Shown: one piece after another, positions 53,991 to 61,578 of the stretch | Layout: every line of letters starts with the position of its first letter | Numbering within the stretch: position 1 is the stretch's first letter | Source: Deltaproteobacteria bacterium | Lineage (GTDB): Bacteria; Desulfobacterota; Dissulfuribacteria; Dissulfuribacterales; QOAL01 | DNA: 64,000 nt | Direction of reading: 5' to 3' | NCBI GenBank assembly: GCA_027028245.1 | Contig: JALVJO010000038.1 | Span: forward strand, 48,496-112,495 | Notes under the pieces: generated by a model | Told to the model about the DNA's origin: nothing | Seen by the model: only the letters and a program-made list of their open reading frames with translations | Database searches by the model: none | Program-made: the position numbers and the translations under genes

Positions 53991-55928
53991 TCAGGAATTC
54001 CTGGCAGCTTCCTCAAGGGCATCTTCATCCACCTGGTATCTTTTCATGAAAGAATGCAGTTCTCCTGCAGAGGCCACGATTGTCTGGTGGGCGTTTATGA
54101 TTTCAGCTGCAACGTTGGACAGCAGTTTCGCATGGTCATACAGCTGGGCCGCACGCGACTGGAGATCTGCCATGATTTGTTCGGCAGTTTCCATGCTGCT
54201 GCTCATTTGGCCGAAGGTGGCATTCTGCTGTTCGGTTGCACCAGCCATATTCCCGGAAAGTTCATCTCCTCTTGCGATTATCCTGGCTATCTGCTCCACT
54301 GCCTCAACTGATGTAGAGGTATCCTTCTGGATATCTTCGATCATGGCCGTTATTTCATCAGTGGCCTTGCCGGTCTGCTTTGCCAGGTCCTTTACCTCGT
54401 TGGCCACAACAGCAAAGCCCTTTCCGGCCTCTCCTGCGCGGGCAGCCTCGATTGTGGCGTTAAGTGCCAGCAGGTTGGTCTGCTCCGAGATGCCCTTGAT
54501 CACCATGATGATATGGCTGATCTTTTCAGAACTCCTGGCCAGGCCGTGGATCACATCCAGGGTGGAGGAGGCCTTTTCATGGGCCTGGTTGGCAATATCT
54601 GCAGTTTCAACAATGTTCTGTGCAATTTCAGTTGAGGCAGATTCCATCATCCTGGCAGCCTCTCCTATGGAAGAAAGGGCATCATGGGCCTTTTTGGCAC
54701 TTTCAGAGACCTCCTGAGCATAAAGATTCAGGGTTTCTGACCCGCCCTTGAGGGAATCGCCGGCCTTTGCCAGATGCCCTGCCTCCTGGGCAAGCTTCCT
54801 GGCGTCGGCCTGGACCAGGCGGCAAAGGGTGCCGGTACTGTGCATAACCGCGTTTGCCATGCGGTGCAGGCGCCCGATCTCGTCCATGGATGAATATCTT
54901 GAAGCCGATGTGAACTCTCCCTTGGATACCTGCTTCATGAAGTCCAGGAGACCCTTAATAGGTCTTGTCATAAAACCTGTAAGAAGGGTGATGACCAGGC
55001 CAAAAAAAAGGGTCATAAGCAGAAAACCTCCCAGAAGCTTGTATATGACCGAATTGAGAGTCTGCCATCCCTGGGAGTCATCAAGGGCAAGGGCCATGAT
55101 ACCACCGTCCCTTCCGGAATAAAAATGCATTGGAAATAGAGAATAGGCCCTTACTCCTTCTACGGCAAAGACCCGGCCAGATGCAGCCTGGCTCAGGAGT
55201 TTGCCTTGGGGCAAATGGTCGAAGGCATCCCTGGAAGTTGCTCCCCCCATAACCAGGCCGCTTCGGCTGCTTCCTTTCCCGGCTGCCCATGTATTATCCC
55301 TGACGAACCAGGCCAGGTCCATGGTCTCTGAGTTTCCCTTCAACTTTCTGAATACGTTCATTACCGGGATATTGAATTCTATTATGCCTGAAAACATGCC
55401 GTTGTAGCTGACAGGGGAGAGGCTTCTCAGGAAAAGGCCGTCCGGACCGGGTTCAAGCCCGGCAAGTTTCTTTCTGTCTTTTATGGCATCCCTTAGCATG
55501 GGACGGTACACGGAGGCAGTAGCTCCCCTTTTCACAGCTGGATTTGTACTGAAAATGACCTTTCCAGCCGCATCGTAAAAGGTAAAAAAACCTGAAAGTG
55601 ACTTTGAGCCTGAAACAGTTTTAAGGAGAGGCTGAACAAATTTTTTCAGTATCTGGGCATCCTTCAAGGCAACGGCAAACTGGACATCGTTCATGCCGGT
55701 AAGGCTGTCTGCAAGAAGCTGTCCAGAGGATTCCGCATCAGAAAACTCAACAGGGATCCTGGCGTTCAGGACCTTTAGTTCCTGCACCAGCCTCTGGTTT
55801 TCTGCCTGGGACAGGGTGCGATCCAGGATCAGGGCCATTGCCGCGGCAAAAACCACCAGAAGGGCCAAGACCGGCAAGATGATCTTGGTTCGAAGTGATG
55901 CATCCCTTAACTTGAAAAATTGAATCAT
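53991..55928 (-). CDS. Methyl-accepting chemotaxis protein
   Basis: A 645-residue receptor. TM1 about 15-35, a periplasmic sensor of about 265 residues, TM2 about 303-322, a HAMP domain and a coiled-coil cytoplasmic signalling domain with [26 protein letters not shown] (near 495), the CheA/CheW contact. Methylation helices flank it. Upstream is the Tll0287-like heme protein gene; the two may form a redox- or ligand-sensing pair, but that is inference. Confidence 0.88.
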   Translation of the reverse strand: MIQFFKLRDASLRTKIILPVLALLVVFAAAMALILDRTLSQAENQRLVQELKVLNARIPVEFSDAESSGQLLADSLTGMNDVQFAVALKDAQILKKFVQPLLKTVSGSKSLSGFFTFYDAAGKVIFSTNPAVKRGATASVYRPMLRDAIKDRKKLAGLEPGPDGLFLRSLSPVSYNGMFSGIIEFNIPVMNVFRKLKGNSETMDLAWFVRDNTWAAGKGSSRSGLVMGGATSRDAFDHLPQGKLLSQAASGRVFAVEGVRAYSLFPMHFYSGRDGGIMALALDDSQGWQTLNSVIYKLLGGFLLMTLFFGLVITLLTGFMTRPIKGLLDFMKQVSKGEFTSASRYSSMDEIGRLHRMANAVMHSTGTLCRLVQADARKLAQEAGHLAKAGDSLKGGSETLNLYAQEVSESAKKAHDALSSIGEAARMMESASTEIAQNIVETADIANQAHEKASSTLDVIHGLARSSEKISHIIMVIKGISEQTNLLALNATIEAARAGEAGKGFAVVANEVKDLAKQTGKATDEITAMIEDIQKDTSTSVEAVEQIARIIARGDELSGNMAGATEQQNATFGQMSSSMETAEQIMADLQSRAAQLYDHAKLLSNVAAEIINAHQTIVASAGELHSFMKRYQVDEDALEEAARNS

Positions 55929-55981
55929 GTCTCAAGACTCCTGCGGAGATATGGGCACTGCTGCCCGGGCATGAAACAGGC

Positions 55982-56719
55982 CTAGTGGACTGGAAAGGAC
56001 ACGCTTATGGCACCCCTGAGGTCCCCTATCTTGTAACCCTCCTTTACGTGGCCTGATATGTCCTTCTGTCCCTTGGGGCCTCCATGGCATTTGAGGCAGG
56101 CCTTCTTGATGTAAATAGGCCTCATGTAACGGTAGAGGCCGTTCACGAACTCGCCATAACCTTTGCCCTTGGGATAATCAGGGGCCTCGAATTTTTCCAG
56201 GACCTTTTTTTCGAATGTGTCAGGCTGGTTGTATGCATTCCTGTACTTGAAGGTCGTCTGCTTGATGTTGATATCCGTTCTGGCCTTCAGGATCTGGCCA
56301 GTCTCCCTTCCGAACACGGCAGGTATGTACATTTTGAAGGCAGTTCCCTTCTTGTTGATTCTATCCTGGTTCATCTGAACGCTCATCCTGGCGGCGTCCA
56401 TCACCTGGTTCAATACACTTTGAACAGATGGTGGAAGCTCTGACACGTCTTTTCCAGTGATTTTTTTGAAATTCTCAAGCATGGCTGCCTGAACAAAATC
56501 CGGTGTAAAACCCTTGTTGCCCTTTGACGGATCGTTGATGAGATCCTGGTTCCTGGCCACCACGCCCCGTCCTGCCACAATCATGGCAGCAGTATACTCC
56601 CCGATCTGCTGGGCATCTGATTTCTGAAGCGGAGAAGCAAAAGGTGAAGGGCCTGGCATGGAAAAAAGGATGATTGATGCAAGAAAGCCTGAAAAAACTG
56701 TGGTGACGATCCTGGTCAT
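55982..56719 (-). CDS. Secreted Tll0287-like (DUF3365) heme protein
   Basis: A 245-residue protein with a signal peptide and one CLKCHGG c-type heme site near 210, followed by GYKIGDLRGAISVSFP. This is the Tll0287/DUF3365 domain found alone or as the sensor of receptors. The start at 56719 has GGGAGAGTTAGT upstream. It lies on the same strand as the MCP gene and 53 nt upstream of it. Confidence 0.75.
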   Translation of the reverse strand: MTRIVTTVFSGFLASIILFSMPGPSPFASPLQKSDAQQIGEYTAAMIVAGRGVVARNQDLINDPSKGNKGFTPDFVQAAMLENFKKITGKDVSELPPSVQSVLNQVMDAARMSVQMNQDRINKKGTAFKMYIPAVFGRETGQILKARTDINIKQTTFKYRNAYNQPDTFEKKVLEKFEAPDYPKGKGYGEFVNGLYRYMRPIYIKKACLKCHGGPKGQKDISGHVKEGYKIGDLRGAISVSFPVH

Positions 56720-56964
56720 ACTAACTCTCCCTGATATTTTTTTGCACTTTAAACCAAGCTGCATGGGGCCCTGATGGACTTTTCCGGCACCTGAAACCGG
56801 ATTCATCCTTTTAATCGTCCATGAGAAAAAAAATCTTTAACCCAAATTGTGCACATTAAATGCCTTAAAAAATGACTTTTCTTAATCCAATTTGATTTTG
56901 ACAAAGATTGCTCCCCGCCCTAAAGTGCCTGTTGTCATGGCATATCCAATGCCCGGGAGCAGAT

Positions 56965-58725
56965 TTGAATCACAACGGTTATTCTCTAACAAACAGGATC
57001 AAGAAACTCATACGGCCCTATGCCCCAAGGGTACTTGCCGCAGTCTTCTTCAGTCTCCTGGTCTCAGGGCTTAACGGCACCATTGCATGGCTTGTTAAGC
57101 CTGCCATGGATTATATCTTCGTTGAAAAACGCTACGAATATATTGCATTCCTGCCTTTAGGCCTGCTGCTTCTTTACATATTCCGGGGCGGGGCGAGCTT
57201 TATCCAATCCTATCTCATGAGAACTGCAGGCTTCAGGCTGGTCCGCGACCTCAGGAACAGCTTCTTTTCCAGAATGGTATATCTGCCGGTTACGGCTGTC
57301 AGCAGGCAGACCAGTGGCGACATGGTCTCAAGGCTGATGAACGATATCGGCATGCTGAGTGCAATCCTGTCTGACAGCTTCCGAAGCTTCCTGGTTCAAA
57401 TACCATCCATCATAGTGCTAATAGGCGTTGCCCTTTACAGGAAATGGGACCTTGCGGTCCTGAGTTTTCTGCTTCTGCCCTTTATCACCTATGGCACCAG
57501 GGTGCTGAGCAAGTATGTCAGAAAGAGGAGGAAGAAGGTTCAAAGATACCTTGCAAAACTCACCCACAGGATGAGCGAAACTGCCACAGGCATAAAGGTC
57601 ATCAAGATCTTCGGCATGGAGGATTACAAGATACAGCAGTTTCTCAGGGAAAATCAGAACGCCTACAGGCAGTTTTCCAGGGTTGTAAAACTCAAGGAGG
57701 GAACCAAGTTCCTCATAGACCTTTGTTCAGGACTGTCTGTGGCAATCATCCTGGGATACGGTGCCACCCTGGTGGTAAAGGGAGAGATGACCTCTGGAGA
57801 CTTCTTCTCAGTGCTTACTGCCATAGTCATGGCCTTTACCCCTCTAAAGAAACTTGGCGGGGCTTACAGCACGTTTCAGGAGTCCGTGGGGGTGCTTGAA
57901 CGCGTGGACAGGTTCCTGGAACTGGAACCGGAAAAAGGGGGCAGCATCAAGACTCCTCCCCTTGAACGGGAACTCCTATTTCAGAACTGCTCCTTTTCCT
58001 ATGACGGAAGGAACGAAATTCTGAGCCAAATAGATCTATCCATCCCAAGGGGGAGCGTGGTGGCTCTGGTTGGTCCAAGCGGAGCAGGGAAATCGACCCT
58101 TGTGGACCTGATCCCCAGGTTCATTTCCCCTACTTCGGGCCGCATCCTCTGGGACGATATCGACCTCCAGGACCTGGAGCTAAAGTCCCTCCGCAGACAG
58201 ATAGCAGTAGTAAGCCAGGATATCGTACTTTTTTCCGATACCATAAGAGAGAACATCTTGGCTGGAAAACCTGACTGCACAGACGATGAAATCATCAGGG
58301 CGGCCAGACTCGCCCATGCCCACGAGTTCATAATGGAACTTCCTGATGGCTATGATACAGTGCTTGACGAGAGGGGACTTAACCTTTCAGGGGGGCAGAG
58401 GCAGCGAATCGCATTTGCACGGGCAATACTTAAAGACGCCCCTGTTTTTATCCTGGACGAGGCCACAAGCTCCCTGGATACAGTCTCTGAGCAGGCAGTG
58501 CAGAGAGCGCTGAAAAACGTGGTGAAGGAAAGGACCACCATAATTGTTGCCCACAGGCTTTCCACCATTCAAAATGCAGACAAGATAGTAGTTATGGACC
58601 GCGGAAGGATACTGGCCTCTGGCACCCACGAAGAACTGATGAAAGATTCCAGCCTCTACCAGGACCTTTACAACACTACAGCAGCTTCACCGGATTCCGG
58701 CACCAGAATAGATGCAAGATATTGA
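56965..58725 (+). CDS. MsbA-like ABC exporter
   Basis: A 586-residue half-transporter: about six membrane helices (about 20-300) fused to an ATPase with GPSGAGKST (near 375), LSGGQRQRIAFARAI (near 478) and ILDEATSSLD (near 498). MsbA-type proteins flip lipid A; similar exporters move other lipids. The start TTG at 56965, with GGGAG 7 nt before, is preferred; longer frames begin at 56908. A 14-bp overlap with the next gene indicates an operon. Confidence 0.8.
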   Translation: MNHNGYSLTNRIKKLIRPYAPRVLAAVFFSLLVSGLNGTIAWLVKPAMDYIFVEKRYEYIAFLPLGLLLLYIFRGGASFIQSYLMRTAGFRLVRDLRNSFFSRMVYLPVTAVSRQTSGDMVSRLMNDIGMLSAILSDSFRSFLVQIPSIIVLIGVALYRKWDLAVLSFLLLPFITYGTRVLSKYVRKRRKKVQRYLAKLTHRMSETATGIKVIKIFGMEDYKIQQFLRENQNAYRQFSRVVKLKEGTKFLIDLCSGLSVAIILGYGATLVVKGEMTSGDFFSVLTAIVMAFTPLKKLGGAYSTFQESVGVLERVDRFLELEPEKGGSIKTPPLERELLFQNCSFSYDGRNEILSQIDLSIPRGSVVALVGPSGAGKSTLVDLIPRFISPTSGRILWDDIDLQDLELKSLRRQIAVVSQDIVLFSDTIRENILAGKPDCTDDEIIRAARLAHAHEFIMELPDGYDTVLDERGLNLSGGQRQRIAFARAILKDAPVFILDEATSSLDTVSEQAVQRALKNVVKERTTIIVAHRLSTIQNADKIVVMDRGRILASGTHEELMKDSSLYQDLYNTTAASPDSGTRIDARY

Positions 58726-59215
58726 AACAATCCTAGCAAGGGACTTTATCCTCCTGGCTCTCCTTGGAGCAAGCAATACCCTTCCCATTGTGGCCAGGCT
58801 CCTTCTTAAGGAACGCCTTGAGACGCCGGTGGACTTCAACAGGAATTTTCTGGACGGCAGACCGCTTTTCGGCCCGCACAAGACATGGAGGGGAATAGCA
58901 GCCAGCCTTTGGGGAACCGCCCTCCTGTCTTGGATGGTCCACATGGGTTTTGTCACTGGGTTGAAGCTTGCCCTCTTTTCCATGACTGGAGATCTTGTTT
59001 CCAGCTTCTTAAAAAGAAGAATGAATCTCAAGAGTGGTGCCCGGGCCACAGGGCTTGACCAGTCCATAGAGTCATTCCTGCCCCTTGCAGTGATGAAAGA
59101 TCAGCTTGGCATATCCTGGACTGAATGCCTTGGCATTACTATCTTGTTTACCATGCTGGAAATTATTCTTTCTCCAATCTTTTACCGCCTGGGTTTCAGA
59201 AGGCATCCCTATTGA
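58712..59215 (+). CDS. CDP-archaeol synthase-like (CarS/DUF46) membrane protein
   Basis: A 167-residue protein with about four or five hydrophobic segments and DGRPLFGPHKTWRG near 47, the CarS signature. Archaeal CarS transfers CTP to an archaetidic acid. Bacterial versions are known but uncommon; what lipid it acts on here is unknown. Confidence 0.72.
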   Translation: MQDIETILARDFILLALLGASNTLPIVARLLLKERLETPVDFNRNFLDGRPLFGPHKTWRGIAASLWGTALLSWMVHMGFVTGLKLALFSMTGDLVSSFLKRRMNLKSGARATGLDQSIESFLPLAVMKDQLGISWTECLGITILFTMLEIILSPIFYRLGFRRHPY

Positions 59216-59925
59216 ACAAGAATCCTGCCATGGCCTGCCTGAAAGCCGACTTTCACATCCATACAGCCGAGGACCAAAAGGATCTGGTCCGCTACAGTGC
59301 CCTGGAACTTATAGACATGGCAAGGGAGAAGGGGTTTTCATGCCTGGCAATAACCAACCATGACATCTGTACATGGACCGAATATCTCAGGGACTATGCC
59401 AAAGAAAGGGGGATATGTCTCCTGCCGGGCATGGAGGCAACCATTGAGGGCCGCCATGTGCTGCTTATAAATTTCGATTTCAGGAATCTTCCTTCGATTT
59501 CGACATTTGAAGACCTCTACAGGATAAGGCGTCAAGATGCCCTCATAATCGCCCCCCATCCCTTTTATCCAAGCCTTGTGGCCCTTAGAAAAAAATTCAT
59601 AAAACACATCGGGCTCTTTGATGCTGCAGAATGGTCCCACTTCTTCTGCAAAAGGATAAACTTCAATATCAAGATGGAAAAGACCTCCAAAAGGGCAGGC
59701 CTTCCCATAATCGGAACCTCGGATGCCCATCAAAGAAAGCAGTTCGACACCACCTATACCTTAGTAGATGCCGAAACACCAGAGCCCGGGGCCGTGGTTC
59801 AGGCCGTCCGCCGCGGAAGGGTGGAGGTGGTTACAAGACCCCTTCCCCTTTTGAGACTTCTTGAAATCAACGTCAAGATGGCCCTCAGGAACAAGATTAT
59901 AAAAAGACTTGGATCTAAAAAATGA
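59212..59925 (+). CDS. PHP-domain phosphoesterase-like protein
   Basis: A 237-residue protein with metal-binding motifs DFHIHT near 12-17, TNHD near 49, IIAPHPF near 115 and GTSDAHQ near 172. PHP proteins hydrolyse phosphoesters; substrate unknown. The start TTG at 59212 overlaps the stop of the CarS-like gene (TTGA); a downstream ATG at 59230 is the alternative. Confidence 0.75.
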   Translation: MNKNPAMACLKADFHIHTAEDQKDLVRYSALELIDMAREKGFSCLAITNHDICTWTEYLRDYAKERGICLLPGMEATIEGRHVLLINFDFRNLPSISTFEDLYRIRRQDALIIAPHPFYPSLVALRKKFIKHIGLFDAAEWSHFFCKRINFNIKMEKTSKRAGLPIIGTSDAHQRKQFDTTYTLVDAETPEPGAVVQAVRRGRVEVVTRPLPLLRLLEINVKMALRNKIIKRLGSKK

Positions 59926-59968
59926 TCAGGCCTTAAGACATCAATAAACCGAAATTTCAATAAGATAG

Positions 59969-60003
59969 CCTAAAGACTTAAAGTATCTGTTTAGGTTTTT
60001 TCA
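59969..60003 (+). terminator. Rho-independent terminator after the msbA-like operon
   Basis: CCTAAA and TTTAGG pair across a 20-nt loop and are followed by T6. Confidence 0.5.
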
Positions 60004-60163
60004 GACGTAAACTCAGCTGTCATAAGTATAGTAACGGCAAGGTGAAGCAGAATGGTACGTCATCCCCCTTACAGCACCGTAAATACAAGCCTCGTTTACG
60101 GTACACAGTGTGTAAATCAAACAATCAACGTTCCTCATGAAAGTATTTATCCTGCATCACATT
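60004..60163. other. Intergenic region with inverted repeat
   Basis: ACCGTAAA and TTTACGGT form an 8-bp inverted repeat at about 60077-60104. No gene seen. Confidence 0.4.
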
Positions 60164-60198
60164 ATCCCAAATTATGCACTTCAAATGCCGAACAAAAT
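60164..60198 (-). repeat. 35-bp repeat, copy 2
   Basis: The sequence is identical to 2472-2506 in opposite direction (core TTCGGCATTTGAAGTGCA). Here it covers the last codons and stop of the broken reverse-transcriptase frame. Confidence 0.6.
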
Positions 60199-60345
60199 GA
60201 TTTCTTTTGATATGATGCCACTGCTGTCGTAGATATGCGTCTTCTCCTCGTTCATCTTGAGTAAAAGTTCTTCTTCCGAATAGTGGCTGTTCCGCCTTCC
60301 AGGAACAGCACAAAACAACAATATCATCCGCATAAATTTCCTGGC
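60181..60345 (-). pseudogene. Reverse-transcriptase fragment, frameshifted
   Basis: One minus-strand frame reads EIYADDIVVLCCSWKAEQ, the catalytic YADD box of reverse transcriptases; a frameshift then continues as EEELLLKMNEEKTHIYD, the segment that follows it in group II intron and retron enzymes. Upstream domains are missing, so it is a remnant of about 50 residues. Type (group II intron, retron or other) is unclear. Confidence 0.55.
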
Positions 60346-60385
60346 TTCTGCTTGACTTCAGTCTCCGACACAGGCATAAAGTTAT

Positions 60386-60450
60386 AAAATAAGGGTTATT
60401 ATTCATTATTCGTTATTCATTATTCACTGTTTGCTGTTCACTATTCGTTG
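60386..60450. repeat. AT-rich short tandem repeat
   Basis: A variant of ATTATTC/GTTATTC is repeated several times, continuing as CACTGTTTGCTGTTCACTATTC. May hold the promoter of the gene at 60566. Confidence 0.5.
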
Positions 60451-60565
60451 CTAACTATTTTGTTTCAGGAAAAAGGATTAGGCAGAAGGAAAAGTGAATG
60501 GCGTTTTTGAGGCATTAGGCGGGCAAGCGCCTGGAAATACGAAAAACTTTTTTTCGGGGGTGTTT

Positions 60566-61222
60566 ATGATGAAAAAGATGGAAAAAGAAAGGAAAAAATG
60601 GGCGGGCGTCAAAATGGCTTTTTTGCCAGCTATATTTCTGGGCCTTTTGATGTGGACCGGGGCTGCCTGGGCCGCCGATTATAATCCTCTGCCCGACACC
60701 GGGCAGACCAAGTGCTATGATGAAGAAGGCAACGAAATAAATCCCTGCCCGGCCCCTGGCGATGATTTCTACGGCCAGGACGCAAATTACCAGGGTCTGC
60801 AGCCGTCATTCACTAAACACATAAATTTTAACGGCACCGGCGACGATGTAACTGTTGACAACAATACAAAATTGATGTGGATGACAGGCACTGCGGATAC
60901 TGACGGGGACGGGGATATTGATGGTGATGATAAAGTTGCCTGGCAGGATGCCGTTGATTACTGCGATGATCTTGTTTACGCAGGCTTTGACGACTGGTAC
61001 CTGCCTGACATCTTTATGCTTTTAACCATTGTAAATTATGGCACTTATAGCCCTGCCATAGACACCACGGTGTTTGACTGTGAGTTGTCCAATTACTGGT
61101 CTTCCACTACTGGCGCGTATAATGCCGATCACGCGTGGGACGTGCATTTCCGAAACGGCTACGACAATTGTTTCATTAAGACCAATTATTACTATGTCCG
61201 GTGCGTGCGAGACGGTTCTTGA
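60566..61222 (+). CDS. Secreted DUF1566 (C-type-lectin-fold) protein, hypervariable
   Basis: A 218-residue exported protein. The ATG at 60566 follows GGGGGTG; an earlier in-frame start at 60494 lacks a site. The signal peptide ends near AWAAD. The mature N-terminus has the DTGQ...PCP.PG motif also found in the operon protein at 3013. A Ca-like DTDGDGDIDGDD stretch is near 130. The C-terminal domain ends YWSSTT..YYYVRCVRDGS and includes the 143-bp variable segment 61069-61211. DUF1566 domains are known DGR targets; ligand unknown. Confidence 0.8.
   Translation: MMKKMEKERKKWAGVKMAFLPAIFLGLLMWTGAAWAADYNPLPDTGQTKCYDEEGNEINPCPAPGDDFYGQDANYQGLQPSFTKHINFNGTGDDVTVDNNTKLMWMTGTADTDGDGDIDGDDKVAWQDAVDYCDDLVYAGFDDWYLPDIFMLLTIVNYGTYSPAIDTTVFDCELSNYWSSTTGAYNADHAWDVHFRNGYDNCFIKTNYYYVRCVRDGS
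61069..61211 (+). repeat. Putative DGR variable region, copy 1 (VR1)
   Basis: 143 bp aligned without gaps to 61893-62035. 112 of 143 bases are identical; the flanks diverge sharply. I count 31 differences: 15 at codon position 1, 10 at position 2, 6 at position 3. Most variable codons could come from AAC or AAT, as expected for adenine mutagenesis. The template is not in the window. Confidence 0.65.
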
Positions 61223-61578
61223 GGGCATAAAGATCCATCTGATTCCGGCAAAGGAGGTAAAGCGTTCAACAGGCCGAAATCATTTTTTACATCGCTGAGT
61301 TTGACAGCGGCGTTGAGCCGTCAAAAAAAGTCATGGATTAAGAGTGTTTCTGGTTATTCTTCCAGGGAGCGGGCAAAGAGGCCGCGCGGGCCTTTCTCTC
61401 ATCACGGGGCTACGGAGCTTTAAGAGAGGCAATGTGGCTTTTACCATAGGTTTAAGCGGATTTCTTTTGAAGATAAGGCGGGCGGGCTTTCATGCTGTGA
61501 TAGTTGAGGAGGTGAAGTCTTTCTCAAAGGGCGTAGAACTCCAACCCCTGGCTTTTTATAGTTTGAAGGAGGCAAGGC
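61223..61578. other. Intergenic region between the DUF1566 genes
   Basis: About 355 bp. An orphan ribosome-like site (AAAGGAGG, near 61251) has no following start codon, so the region may contain a decayed gene. A GTG-started 105-codon frame from 61344 overlaps the next gene and looks like chance. Confidence 0.3.
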
